A DNA stretch of 64,000 nucleotides, from assembly GCA_034007745.1 (NCBI GenBank), contig JAVEQI010000011.1, positions 19,137 to 83,136 on the forward strand, written 5' to 3'. The position numbers and the translations under genes were made by a program. Of this stretch, positions 25,156-34,626 are shown piece after piece; within the stretch, counting starts at the first letter, position 1, and every line of letters begins with the position of its first letter. The DNA is from Desulforapulum sp034007745 (GTDB taxonomy: Bacteria > Desulfobacterota > Desulfobacteria > Desulfobacterales > Desulfobacteraceae). Below the pieces are notes generated by a model. That model was not told where the DNA came from and ran no database searches. It worked only from the letters and a program-made list of their open reading frames with translations.

Positions 25156-27597
25156 TCATATCAAACCAGGGTATGACTTGATTTTCCAGATGTGATCAGC
25201 ATACTCCTGAATCGCCCTGTCGCTTGAGAAATACCCGGTCCTTGCCGTATTTAAAAGGGACCTTTCTGCCCATTGGCTCTTGTTGCAATAATCGGTCAGC
25301 ACCTGCTGCTGGGTTTCGGCATAGGCGTTAAAATCAGCCAAGTTAAAGTAGTAATCCCCGTAATTGACCACAGAATCATAGAGTCTTTGAAAAATCCCCG
25401 GATTTTTCTTGCAGAATAGATCCGAACGAATGGCATTCATCACCCGCATGAGATCAGGATTATTTTCAAGGTAGTGACGGGGATAGTAGGTCTTTCGCAT
25501 GGCCGCTATTTGATCGACCTTGAGGCCAAAGATATATATGTTCTCAAGCCCCACCTTTTCGGCTATCTCTACGTTTGCACCGTCAAGGGTACCAACGGTA
25601 AGTGCTCCGTTCATGGCAAATTTCATATTGCCCGTACCAGAGGCTTCCATTCCGGCGCAGGAAATCTGCTCACTAACATCCGCCGCAGGAATGATCCGCT
25701 CGGCAAGGGAAACTCGATAATCGGGAATGAAAACCACCCTCATCCATGGATTTACCTCAGGGTCATTGTTTATTACGTCTCCAACCCCGTGGATCAAACG
25801 GATGATGAGTTTTGCGTTAACATACCCAGGGGCGGCCTTTCCTGCAAAGATAAAGGTTCTTGGAGCCTCTGGTATCTGATTGTCCTCTTTTATTTTCAAA
25901 TAGGTATGGACGATGTTCAACACGTTAAGGAACTGTCGTTTGTACTCGTGAATTCTTTTGACATGGATGTCAAAAATTGAGTCTGGATCAACCTCCACAT
26001 AGGTGGTTTCACCAATAATTTCAGTAAGATCGATCTTGTTTGCCCGCTTTACCTGAACAAAGCGATCAAGAAAAGCTGAGTCCTGAACAAGGGGTTCGAG
26101 ATCGCTCAACCGGTCAAGATTTGAAATCCAGCCATCGCCAATGGCTTCGGTAATAAGCTGGGCAAGCCCTGGATTGGATGAAGCCATCCACCTTCTCGGA
26201 GTGACGCCGTTTGTCTTGTTGTTGAACTTTTCCGGCCAGAGGCGGTAAAAATCAGGAACTAACTGTTTTTTAACAAGTTCAGAATGAATGCGCGCAACCC
26301 CGTTCACGGAATGGCTGCCAATAATGGCAAGATTAGCCATTAAGATCCTGTGTTCACCATCATCCTTAACAATGGACATGGACTTTACAAGGTCTTTATT
26401 ATCGGGAAACCGTTCCAAGACAAGCTCGATAAATCGTCTATTTATCTCATAAATGATTTGAAGGTGCCTGGGTATCACCCTTTTAACAATGGATACCGGC
26501 CATGTTTCAAGGGCCTCGGGCAAAAGGGTATGATTGGTAAAGGCAAGGGTTCGGGTGGTTATGTCCCAGGCAGGTATCCATTCAAGGCCATGAACATCAA
26601 CCAGTACCCTCATGAGTTCCACCACGGTCAAGGCTGGATGAGTGTCGTTCAGTTGAATGGCAACCTTGTCGGGAAAATTGTCAAAACCCTCGTTATCTTC
26701 AAGATATATACTTATGATATCCTGAACAGAGCACGCCACCAGGAAATACTCCTGCACAAGGCGCAGTTCCCTGCCAGCCTCCATGGAATCCGAAGGGTAA
26801 AGAATCTTTGATATGGATTCAAACTGTATCTTCTCCTCTACAGCCCTCAAATAATCCCCTTCGTTAAAGACCCGCATGTCAAAATCATCATTTGCCCAGG
26901 CTGAAAAGAGCCGAAGCCTGTTGACCGTTTTTCCTCCATAGCCAGTTATGGGAACGTCATGGGCCCGTCCAATGACAAGTTTCCAGTCCACCCACATGGG
27001 GTTATACTCACCGTTCATATCTTCAGTTACCTGGATTCTTCCGTAAACGGGAACAATGCACCGTTTGTCCGAACGGGCAACAAGCCAGGGGGACGAACGG
27101 TTTGGCCAGAAGTCGGGGTTTTCCCGCTGTTCGCCTGCCATGATGCTCTGTTTGAAAAGTCCGTAATCATAATTTATTCCATACCCGTAACCGGGCATGT
27201 TAAGAGTTGCAAGGGAGTCGAGATAGCAGGCGGCAAGACGCCCCAACCCGCCGTTGCCAAGGGCTGGGTCGTGCTCCTCACTTAGTAGTTCGTCAAGATC
27301 AATGTTCATATTTTTAAGAATAGCCCTGCACTCTTGTTCAATCCCGAGATTCAACAGATTGTTGGACAAGAGTCGGCCGGGTAAGAACTCTATGGATATA
27401 TAATGCATTTTTTTTGCATCGGCACTCTTGTATCGATCCTCGGTTTCCATGGTAATATCTATGAGCAGCATTCTCACCGCAGAGGATACTGCATTGAACA
27501 AATCTTTTGAACTGGCATCTTCTAAGTCCCTGCCCCTTACATATCTGAGGTAAGTACGCATGGCTTTTTCAAATCCTGAAAGATCAATTTTATTCAT
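25156..27597 (-). CDS. glgP: Glycogen/alpha-glucan phosphorylase
   Basis: An 813-residue GT35 enzyme that releases glucose-1-phosphate from glycogen or maltodextrin. The N-terminal region has YISIEFLPGRLLSNNLLNLG and EEHDPALGNGGLGRLAACYL. The pyridoxal-phosphate segment EASGTGNMKFAMNGALTVGT, containing the Schiff-base lysine, is intact. Length is normal. AAAGGGTG lies just before the ATG. It follows the rfbD-like gene on the same strand across repeat locus R4, so it may be co-transcribed or have its own promoter there. It implies that this organism stores polyglucose. Confidence 0.96.
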   Translation of the reverse strand: MNKIDLSGFEKAMRTYLRYVRGRDLEDASSKDLFNAVSSAVRMLLIDITMETEDRYKSADAKKMHYISIEFLPGRLLSNNLLNLGIEQECRAILKNMNIDLDELLSEEHDPALGNGGLGRLAACYLDSLATLNMPGYGYGINYDYGLFKQSIMAGEQRENPDFWPNRSSPWLVARSDKRCIVPVYGRIQVTEDMNGEYNPMWVDWKLVIGRAHDVPITGYGGKTVNRLRLFSAWANDDFDMRVFNEGDYLRAVEEKIQFESISKILYPSDSMEAGRELRLVQEYFLVACSVQDIISIYLEDNEGFDNFPDKVAIQLNDTHPALTVVELMRVLVDVHGLEWIPAWDITTRTLAFTNHTLLPEALETWPVSIVKRVIPRHLQIIYEINRRFIELVLERFPDNKDLVKSMSIVKDDGEHRILMANLAIIGSHSVNGVARIHSELVKKQLVPDFYRLWPEKFNNKTNGVTPRRWMASSNPGLAQLITEAIGDGWISNLDRLSDLEPLVQDSAFLDRFVQVKRANKIDLTEIIGETTYVEVDPDSIFDIHVKRIHEYKRQFLNVLNIVHTYLKIKEDNQIPEAPRTFIFAGKAAPGYVNAKLIIRLIHGVGDVINNDPEVNPWMRVVFIPDYRVSLAERIIPAADVSEQISCAGMEASGTGNMKFAMNGALTVGTLDGANVEIAEKVGLENIYIFGLKVDQIAAMRKTYYPRHYLENNPDLMRVMNAIRSDLFCKKNPGIFQRLYDSVVNYGDYYFNLADFNAYAETQQQVLTDYCNKSQWAERSLLNTARTGYFSSDRAIQEYADHIWKIKSYPGLI

Positions 27598-27620
27598 CTG
27601 AACACCCTTTTAAATTATTT

Positions 27621-27705
27621 TATAAGAAACAGCTTTTAGCTGTTAGCCATTAGCTTAGCTAACAACTAACGACTATGGAGTTTCATGCTTTGTTGTGTCC
27701 GGCAG
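27621..27705 (-). repeat. Intergenic repeat (locus R4), overlapping the rfbD 3' end
   Basis: On the minus strand it reads CCGGACACAACAAAGCATGA, AACTCCATAG, then GTTAGTTGTTAGCTAAGCTA, ATGGCTAACAGCTAAAAGCT and GTTTCTTATAA. The last part matches loci R2 and R6. It lies between the rfbD-like gene and glgP and is co-oriented with both. The first ~30 bases are inside the rfbD-like frame. Confidence 0.85.
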
Positions 27706-28581
27706 CGAGGAGCACTCTTCGAGCAGCTCCTGGCGAAATCGTGAAACAAACAAATCCACCCCATGACGCCAGCCGGTCATACGATTTATAGCGTTCCGTT
27801 TAAGCCTTGCGTTATCAAGAATGGAATTGTGAGGCCTTGGGGCAGGAGTGGGGTACTCCTCTGAGGTGCATGGAACTATATTGTGCCTGACCCCCATTTT
27901 TTTTAAAAAATAAACGGCAAATTCATACCAGGAACAGTATCCTTCGGCGCTTGCATGGAAGAGACCATGGCCCTGGGCTTTAACAAGGCATTCAAGCTGA
28001 AGGGCAAGCCTCAATGTCCAGGTGGGAGAACCAAACTGATCGTTCACAACCCGTATGGTTCCATCGGGATTATTCAGGGCAAGCTTGAGCATGGTTTTAA
28101 CAAAGTTGCCACCATGGATACCATAGAGCCAGGCCGAACGTACGATAATATGCCGTTCCGCAAACCTTGCCACACGCTGTTCCCCTTCAAGCTTAGTCTT
28201 GCCGTACACCCCAAGGGGCGAAGTGGGATAGGTTTCTTCATAGGCCCAGGGTAGTTCGAATTTGCCGTCAAACACATAGTCTGTTGAAATATGAACCATG
28301 AGCGCTTCAGCCATACTGCACGAACGTGCCAGATTCTCAGCACCAAGGGTGTTCACTTGAAATGCAAGGTCGGGATTGTTTTCACTGGCATCCACATTGG
28401 TGTAAGCCGCACAATTGATGACCACCTCGGGGGCCAGCTCTTTGATGGTTTTTTCCACAATGGTCCGATCGGTAATATCAAGATCACCCCGCCCCAGGGC
28501 ATAAACACTGTGGTTTTTTCTAAAAACCCTGTGACAATCCTGACCCAGTTGACCTGTGCCGCCGCAAATTAAAATTCGCAT
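27673..28581 (-). CDS. rfbD: dTDP-4-dehydrorhamnose reductase family protein
   Basis: A 302-residue short-chain dehydrogenase/reductase of the RmlD type. The nucleotide-binding loop is ILICGGTGQLGQD, followed by NCAAYTNVDASE, the substrate region STDYVFDGKFELPWAYEE, and the catalytic VYGKTKLEGE (YxxxK). The start at 28581 has AGGAAGGG just upstream and begins at the Rossmann strand. No rmlA, rmlB or rmlC is nearby, so the substrate could be another dTDP-sugar or the protein may be an RmlD-like relative. The last residues (PDTTKHETP) are encoded by repeat R4, so the native C-terminus appears altered. Confidence 0.85.
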   Translation of the reverse strand: MRILICGGTGQLGQDCHRVFRKNHSVYALGRGDLDITDRTIVEKTIKELAPEVVINCAAYTNVDASENNPDLAFQVNTLGAENLARSCSMAEALMVHISTDYVFDGKFELPWAYEETYPTSPLGVYGKTKLEGEQRVARFAERHIIVRSAWLYGIHGGNFVKTMLKLALNNPDGTIRVVNDQFGSPTWTLRLALQLECLVKAQGHGLFHASAEGYCSWYEFAVYFLKKMGVRHNIVPCTSEEYPTPAPRPHNSILDNARLKRNAINRMTGWRHGVDLFVSRFRQELLEECSSLPDTTKHETP

Positions 28582-28719
28582 ACTGCCCTTCCTTTCTCCC
28601 TGGATAAGTTTTAACAACAAGCTTAGCCTCTTTTCAAGGACCATACAAGTATTTTGTAAGGGTTTCAATTGACCTTACAGGGTTTTGAGGTATACTTGAA
28701 AAAAACCCAAGGAGGCACA

Positions 28720-30615
28720 ATGGTAAAATCCAAATCGATCTACTGGGCCGACGGATATGTTGACAAACTTTGTTCTGCAAAGGATGCCATATCAAAGATA
28801 AGGGCCGGACAGAGGGTGTTCATATCCTCCTCCTGCGGTGAACCCCAGCACCTTGTCAAGGAATTATCCGCCCTTTCTGCAAGATTTACCGATCTTGAAA
28901 TCGTAAGGCTCCTCGCCCTTGAAAGCGCCCCAATCACCCTTATTGCAAACCGATCCCACTCCCAGCAGTTCAACATTCGCTCGTTTTACCTGGGATCTGC
29001 AAAACCAAGGGAGATCAGCAAAAATGCAAGGTTCATAACCCCCATAAACCTCTCCCAGATTCCCAAGTTGTTCAAGTCCCAACGACTGCCCATCGATGCA
29101 GCCCTGATTCAGGTGTCGCCACCTGATGATTTTGGCTGGATGAGTCTTGGTATTGCGGTTGACATAAGTAAGGCTGCGGCTGAATCTGCTGACATTGTAA
29201 TCGCCCAGGTAAATCCTCGAATGCCAAGAGTTCTGGGCCAGAGCTTCATCCACGTCAACGATGTGAACTACATCGTGGAATACGAGGAGGAACTGCTCAG
29301 CATCCAGGAGATGCCTGAAATTGAAACAGCCAACACCATTGCCAGGCACATCTCCCGGGTAATAGACGACGGGTCAACTATCCAGACAAGCCTTGGGGCG
29401 ACCATCAACGCCACCCTTTTATGCCTTGCTGAAAAAAACGACCTTGGCATTCACACCCAGTATCTGACCGACGGAATTATGCGCCTAGTATCCATGGGTG
29501 TTGTTACTAACCGGGTCAAGGGATTTAACGAAGGCAAGCTTGTGGCAAGCTCGGCCGTTGGTTCCAACACATTCTACGACTTTCTTGATGACAATCCAGC
29601 CATCGAATTTCACCCCTCAGACTATGTCAATGACCCGAGGATCATCTCACGACACAACAACATGGTCTCCATGAACACAGCCATGGCCATTGACCTTACT
29701 GGCCAGGTGGCGGCCGATGCCCTTCCCTACAATAACTTTTCCGGTGTCAACGGCATGCTCGATTTTATAAGGGGAGCCGCCATGTCTGACAATGGAAAAT
29801 CAATACTCATGCTTACATCCACATCTGACCAGGGAAAGGAGAGCAGAATCGTGCCTTTTCTTGATAATACAGCTGTTGTCGTACCAAGGGGGGATGTTCA
29901 GTATGTGGTGACGGAATTCGGTATTGTAAACCTTTTCGGCAAGAGTATCCAGGAAAGGGCCATGGCCCTTATCAGCATTGCCCATCCGGATTTTCGGGAC
30001 CAACTGTTTGAACAGGCCAAAAAGAGGGATTTGATCGACGTTGGTCGACAACTAAAAGAATCCATACGGGGAGTCTATCCCCTCAAGTTAGAAGAGATTG
30101 TTAAAATTGACAATATTCCTGTCACGTTCCGCCCTGCAAAAACGGTCGATGAGAGGAGACTCCAGGAATACTATTATACAATGAACCGAAGGGATGTGAT
30201 CTCCCGATTCTTCCATGAGAGAAAAACCTTTGTCCAGGATCAGATTAGAGAAACGGTTCAAATCGATTACATCAACGACCTCACCATTGTTGCAGTTGTG
30301 GGCGAGGTGGGATTCGGTAAAATTATTGCCGTTGGTGAGTATCTGAGAAATCCCGTGGTCAACATGGCTGAAATCGCCTTTTCCGTATCAAAAGAGTGGC
30401 AGGGCAAAGGGATAGCAAAGCTCTTGCAGAAAAAACTTGCCGAAGCCGCCCGTCTGAACGGCATAAAGGGCCTTGTGGCCTATACGTCACCCCAGAACAG
30501 GGGAATGATCAAACTTTTTAATACCCTGCCCTATGCCGCAAGTTCAGAGTACGATGATGATATGCTCATCCTGAGCTGCCTTTTCTCCGAACCAAAGGAA
30601 AAAGAGCAGCAATAG
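28720..30615 (+). CDS. Acetyl-CoA hydrolase/CoA-transferase fused to a GNAT acetyltransferase
   Basis: A 631-residue fusion. Residues ~1-440 are a CoA-transferase of the 4-hydroxybutyrate CoA-transferase/acetyl-CoA hydrolase group (NDPRIISRHNNMVSMNTAMA, IDLTGQVAADALP, VVTEFGIVNLFGKS). Residues ~500-615 form a GNAT N-acetyltransferase with the acetyl-CoA loop SKEWQGKGIAKLL. The start at 28720 is set by AAGGAGG four bases upstream. Relatives have GIHTE or GIHSE, whose Glu I believe forms the covalent CoA thioester. Here the sequence is LGIHTQYLTDG with Gln at about residue 247. The transferase half may therefore only bind acyl-CoA, perhaps to control the acetyltransferase. Confidence 0.88.
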   Translation: MVKSKSIYWADGYVDKLCSAKDAISKIRAGQRVFISSSCGEPQHLVKELSALSARFTDLEIVRLLALESAPITLIANRSHSQQFNIRSFYLGSAKPREISKNARFITPINLSQIPKLFKSQRLPIDAALIQVSPPDDFGWMSLGIAVDISKAAAESADIVIAQVNPRMPRVLGQSFIHVNDVNYIVEYEEELLSIQEMPEIETANTIARHISRVIDDGSTIQTSLGATINATLLCLAEKNDLGIHTQYLTDGIMRLVSMGVVTNRVKGFNEGKLVASSAVGSNTFYDFLDDNPAIEFHPSDYVNDPRIISRHNNMVSMNTAMAIDLTGQVAADALPYNNFSGVNGMLDFIRGAAMSDNGKSILMLTSTSDQGKESRIVPFLDNTAVVVPRGDVQYVVTEFGIVNLFGKSIQERAMALISIAHPDFRDQLFEQAKKRDLIDVGRQLKESIRGVYPLKLEEIVKIDNIPVTFRPAKTVDERRLQEYYYTMNRRDVISRFFHERKTFVQDQIRETVQIDYINDLTIVAVVGEVGFGKIIAVGEYLRNPVVNMAEIAFSVSKEWQGKGIAKLLQKKLAEAARLNGIKGLVAYTSPQNRGMIKLFNTLPYAASSEYDDDMLILSCLFSEPKEKEQQ

Positions 30616-30720
30616 TCGCTTGACAGCAGACAGGAACGGCGCTATTTTGCATCCATTTTCAAACAGATATTTATGATCAAAAAAGCAGACCATTAGATGC
30701 GCTAAAGGAGCCAAACAAAA

Positions 30721-31140
30721 GTGGAAACTACAACAGCTGAAGACACCAGAGAAAACGTCAGGGCAATGCTCATGGAGTCGGGATATTCAAACACTGCAAT
30801 TGATTACTATATTGATCAACCGAGTATGGGAAGCCTTGCCGACGCAAACCAGATAAGTGAGCTCACCGGTCAATGCGGCGACACCATGAAAGTCTACCTT
30901 AAAATGAACGATGGCATCATCGAGGATGCAAAAATCCAGGTACTAGGCTGCCCAGGAGCCATATCTGCCGCCATGGTAGCCATGGAGATGATCAAGGGAA
31001 TGACCATTGAGCAGGCCAGAAAAATAACCGATCGGGATATTTTCAGACGCCTTGTGGAAATACCGGACCAGAAGCAGCACTGCATCAGGCTTGCCGTAAA
31101 AACCATGAACAAGGCCTTTGACGAGATATCCCCCGTTTAA
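30721..31140 (+). CDS. IscU/NifU-N-like Fe-S cluster assembly scaffold
   Basis: A 139-residue protein with the three scaffold cysteines of the IscU fold: TGQCGDTM (Cys52), VLGCPGAISAA (Cys77) and KQHCIRLA (Cys121). These would hold a nascent Fe-S cluster. The start is GTG at 30721 with AAGGAG nine bases upstream. No IscS, IscA or Hsc chaperone genes are beside it, so it may be an accessory scaffold. It lies about 105 bases after the CoA-transferase fusion on the same strand. Confidence 0.85.
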   Translation: METTTAEDTRENVRAMLMESGYSNTAIDYYIDQPSMGSLADANQISELTGQCGDTMKVYLKMNDGIIEDAKIQVLGCPGAISAAMVAMEMIKGMTIEQARKITDRDIFRRLVEIPDQKQHCIRLAVKTMNKAFDEISPV

Positions 31141-31190
31141 GGACTTAGAAACAACGAAGAATGAAACTTGAGTTAGGGCAGAACTGGTGA
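31141..31190 (+). repeat. Intergenic repeat (locus R5, partial)
   Basis: AACAACGAAGAATGAAACTT followed by GAGTTAGGGCAGAACTGG matches the middle of loci R3 and R7 but lacks the intact GTCC/GGAC hairpin. It starts immediately after the IscU-like stop codon and is co-oriented with both flanking genes. Confidence 0.7.
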
Positions 31191-31230
31191 AGCCACCACA
31201 CCGGGGCTTTTGAATAATATAGGGATTCCC

Positions 31231-32751
31231 ATGTCAGAAAAAAAAATCTTTGATAATGATCGCTACCTGAAAGAACAGGCCAATGAGATCAGAAAGCGTA
31301 TCCGGCAGTTTAACAACAAACTATACCTCGAATTCGGCGGAAAGCTTCTCTTTGATTACCATGCGGCAAGGGTTCTCCCTGGATATGATCCAAATATAAA
31401 AATCCGGCTTCTCCAGGAGCTAAAAGACCAGGCAGAGGTGCTTGTCTGTATTTATGCAGGGGACATCGAACGAAAAAAAATCCGTGCAGACTTCGGGATT
31501 TCCTATGAATCGGACATCCTGAAAATCATCGACGACCTCAAGTCGTGGGACGTGGGTGTCCTAGGGGTCATTATCACCCGTTTCGACCATCAGCCAGGGG
31601 CCGTTATATTTAAAAAGAAACTTGAACGCCGTAACATCAAAGTATTTATCCATTATTACACAAAGGGTTATCCCACGGACGTAAATCAGATCGTAAGTGA
31701 ACAGGGATATGGAGCCAATGACTACATCAAAACCGAAAAGCCCCTTGTGATTGTTACCGGGCCGGGGCCGGGAAGCGGCAAGATGGCTGTCTGCCTTTCT
31801 CAACTTTACCACGATAACCTTAACGGAATTAAGGCAGGCTATGCAAAGTTTGAAACCTTTCCAGTATGGAACCTTCCCCTGAAACATCCTGTAAATGCGG
31901 CCTATGAAGCCGCCACGGCAGATTTAGCTGATTCTAACATGATCGACCCCTTTCATCTGGAGGCCTATGATAAAAAATCTGTAAATTATAACCGTGATGT
32001 GGATTCGTTTCCAGTATTGCAAAGAATTCTTGAAAAAATCACCGGCGCTGAGTCCTGCTATCGTTCACCCACGGACATGGGTGTCAACCGGGTGGGCTTT
32101 GCAATCCTGGATGATGACGGGGTACAAGAGGCATCAAAACAAGAACTGATAAGGCGGTATTTACGGTATCGTTGTGAATATGTCCTGGGCCTGACAGACA
32201 GGGAAACCGTCCAGCGTGCCGAGCTTCTGATGAAAGAGTATCATCTATGTCCCGAAGACCGAAGCGTCGTGCTTCCTGCAAGAAGAGCCGCACAGGAGGC
32301 AGAAAACGACCCCCGCATGGGATACAAAGGAGATTATTTCGGTGCAGCCATAAAACTCCACGACGGAACGATCATTACCGGCGCCAATTCGCCGAGGATG
32401 CATGCACCCTCAAGTGTTGTTCTGCGTGCCCTTAAACACCTTGCAGGCATTCCCGGCAAGATCATGCTCATGCCCGAGCATATCTGTGATCCCATAGCAA
32501 GGCTTAAAACAGATGTTCTAGGTGAAAAAAGCCTTGGCCTGGATCTTCAGGAAACCCTTATCACCCTTGCCCTGAGCGCCACAAACAACCATGCGGTTCA
32601 GCTTGCCGTGGAAGGGCTCAAGCAGTTTAAAGGGTGTGAAATGCACATGACCCGCATGCCGTCGCCCGGAGATGAGGCAGGTCTTCGACGCCTCGGGGTC
32701 AATCTCACAACAGATCCTGTTTTTTCATCGGACAACCTCTTTACTGCCTAA
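31231..32751 (+). CDS. DUF1846 (UPF0371) family protein
   Basis: A 506-residue protein. The N-terminus, FDNDRYLKEQANEIRKRIRQ then LYLEFGGKLLFDYHAARVLP, is characteristic. A glycine-rich loop VTGPGPGSGKMAVCLSQLYH lies near residue 180 and resembles a nucleotide-binding loop. Family members are usually around 490-500 residues, so this is complete. I start it at the ATG at 31231 rather than an upstream TTG. The biochemical role is unknown. The C-terminal region (LALSATNNHAVQLAVEGLKQ) is well formed and no break is seen. Confidence 0.88.
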   Translation: MSEKKIFDNDRYLKEQANEIRKRIRQFNNKLYLEFGGKLLFDYHAARVLPGYDPNIKIRLLQELKDQAEVLVCIYAGDIERKKIRADFGISYESDILKIIDDLKSWDVGVLGVIITRFDHQPGAVIFKKKLERRNIKVFIHYYTKGYPTDVNQIVSEQGYGANDYIKTEKPLVIVTGPGPGSGKMAVCLSQLYHDNLNGIKAGYAKFETFPVWNLPLKHPVNAAYEAATADLADSNMIDPFHLEAYDKKSVNYNRDVDSFPVLQRILEKITGAESCYRSPTDMGVNRVGFAILDDDGVQEASKQELIRRYLRYRCEYVLGLTDRETVQRAELLMKEYHLCPEDRSVVLPARRAAQEAENDPRMGYKGDYFGAAIKLHDGTIITGANSPRMHAPSSVVLRALKHLAGIPGKIMLMPEHICDPIARLKTDVLGEKSLGLDLQETLITLALSATNNHAVQLAVEGLKQFKGCEMHMTRMPSPGDEAGLRRLGVNLTTDPVFSSDNLFTA

Positions 32752-32851
32752 TCCGCAATTGTCATTTAGGTTTTATCCAATAGGCGATAGCCCGTGTTCC
32801 CCACGCTGCCATCCAAAATGAGAATCGTTGACAGCATAAAACAACCTTCCA

Positions 32852-34156
32852 CTAACCAAGAAGGCCGGGTAGAAAGGTCACAAGGGAAGGAAAGAGAATG
32901 AGCAGGAGAATGGTGATAATGTAGGCCGGAATAAACAGGAACACACCCTTAAACACGTCCGTAAGCGGGATGTCTCCTGCAACGCCCGTCACCACATAGG
33001 TAGTTGCGCCAACCGGCGGAGTAACGGCCCCAAGGGTTGTTACAACTGTGATGGTCACGGCAAACCACACCGGGTCATACCCCATCTGAACGGCGAGGGG
33101 GAAAAAAATGGGAATGGTGATGAGCAAGAGGGCAAGGGCATCCATTATGGCCCCGCCCAGGATATAGATTAAACAGATGCATGCCATCACGGCCCAGGAT
33201 GGAAAATCAAGGCCCGCAACCCAGGCGGCAAGGTCAAAGGGTATGCGGGTAACCGCAAGAAACCGGCCGAAGATCATGGCACCTGCAATGAGCATGATTA
33301 CCATACACGAGATTCGCAGGGTATCAAGCACCGCCTTTTTAAAGTTGGCAAACGAGAGGGTCTTGCCGGCAACGGCAATCACCAGGGCAAAAAAAGCTCC
33401 GGCACCTCCAGCCTCTGAAGGGGTGAAGAAACCCACCCATAGCCCCGCCATCACAAGGCCGAACAGCAGCAGCATTTCCCCTGCCCCGGAAAGAGATGCC
33501 ATGCGAGCCCTGAGGGATTTTTTTTCCACAACCGGGCCCCAGGCAGGAAAAAAACGGCAGACAAAGCGGACAGAGAGGATGAAAAAAAGGGTCAAAATCA
33601 AGCCTGCCCCTATGCCTCCGTAAAAGAGCCGTGCAATGGACTGCTCGGTTGCAAGCCCCAGAATAATCAGCACTACGCTTGGCGGGATCACCACTCCAAG
33701 GGTCGAACCGCAGGCAATGGCGCCGGTGCTGAGGATGGTCGAGTAACCATATTTCCTCATCTCAGGCAGGGCAACCGTGCTCATGGTTGCTGCCGTTGCA
33801 GTGTTGGAACCGCAGATGGCGGCAAAGGCGCTGCACGCCATGATGGTGGCCATGGCAAGACCGCCCCTGATATGGCCGGTCCAATAATGGGCTGCCCGGT
33901 ATAACCGCTGGTTTACCCCGGAATAAAAGGCGATCTGACCCATGAAGATGAACAGCGGGATGACGGTCAGCCCATACTGGGATGCAACAGACCAGAACAC
34001 AGACCCCGCCATGCTCATGCCGGCATTGAAGTTGATTACCTGGGAAAATCCTAAGAATCCCACCATTGCCATGGAAAACCCCACTGGCATTCCAAGAAAA
34101 AAGAGAACTCCTAAAAGGGCGGCAATTCCAAAGATTCCAACCAGGGTAAGGCTCAC
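32852..34156 (-). CDS. dctM: TRAP transporter large permease (DctM)
   Basis: A 434-residue membrane subunit of a tripartite ATP-independent periplasmic transporter. It is very hydrophobic with about 12 segments. Family features include FFLGMPVGFSMAMVGFLGFS, IFMGQIAFYSGVNQRLYRAA, VIPPSVVLIILGLATEQSIA and AVTPPVGATTYVVTGVAGDI. It overlaps dctQ by four bases and is the last gene of the iorAB-paaK-dctPQM run. It uses an ion gradient to import the substrate captured by DctP. Confidence 0.94.
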   Translation of the reverse strand: MSLTLVGIFGIAALLGVLFFLGMPVGFSMAMVGFLGFSQVINFNAGMSMAGSVFWSVASQYGLTVIPLFIFMGQIAFYSGVNQRLYRAAHYWTGHIRGGLAMATIMACSAFAAICGSNTATAATMSTVALPEMRKYGYSTILSTGAIACGSTLGVVIPPSVVLIILGLATEQSIARLFYGGIGAGLILTLFFILSVRFVCRFFPAWGPVVEKKSLRARMASLSGAGEMLLLFGLVMAGLWVGFFTPSEAGGAGAFFALVIAVAGKTLSFANFKKAVLDTLRISCMVIMLIAGAMIFGRFLAVTRIPFDLAAWVAGLDFPSWAVMACICLIYILGGAIMDALALLLITIPIFFPLAVQMGYDPVWFAVTITVVTTLGAVTPPVGATTYVVTGVAGDIPLTDVFKGVFLFIPAYIITILLLILFPSLVTFLPGLLG

Positions 34157-34626
34157 GAAACTTTTCCAGTGGGGGTAAATAATTCATACACAAGCAGCAG
34201 CACAAGAACAGCCACCCCAAAGGCCAGAATAAACACAACCGGGTAGTAGGGTACCCTCAAGGTTTCCGACACCTCATTGACCCTTTGAAGATTAATCCCG
34301 GTTTTGACAAGCTGGACCCCAATCGAAGAGAAAAGAACAATGCCTCCAAGGTTACTCACAAACCTTGCAGCCCTCCGCACCTTTTTGGGAAACTTGTCAA
34401 AAAGAATGCTCACGTATAGATGCTCTTTTTTTGAATGGGACAACGAGAGACTCAGCCCGAACACGACAGCCCCGAGGAATCCCATTGCCTCAAAGGTCCC
34501 GCTGATGGGAATGCCTGCCTGGCGGCCGATGATGTTTGCCGATGTGACAAATACCATCAACACTAGAAAATTTCCGGCGATCAAGGTCTGAACCAGGGTA
34601 AGGCAATCCAGCAGTCTTTTCATCAC
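34153..34626 (-). CDS. dctQ: TRAP transporter small permease (DctQ)
   Basis: A 157-residue protein with four hydrophobic segments, including TLIAGNFLVLMVFVTSANII, MGFLGAVVFGLSLSLSHSKK and YPVVFILAFGVAVLVLLLVY. The pattern after segment two, HLYVSILFDKFPKKVRR, is typical of DctQ. It overlaps dctM and dctP by four bases each, so stoichiometric co-translation is expected. Confidence 0.93.
   Translation of the reverse strand: MMKRLLDCLTLVQTLIAGNFLVLMVFVTSANIIGRQAGIPISGTFEAMGFLGAVVFGLSLSLSHSKKEHLYVSILFDKFPKKVRRAARFVSNLGGIVLFSSIGVQLVKTGINLQRVNEVSETLRVPYYPVVFILAFGVAVLVLLLVYELFTPTGKVS

Noticed and set aside
25474..25980. 168-codon plus-strand frame
   Set aside because: Antisense shadow of glgP, whose protein is complete and highly conserved across this stretch.
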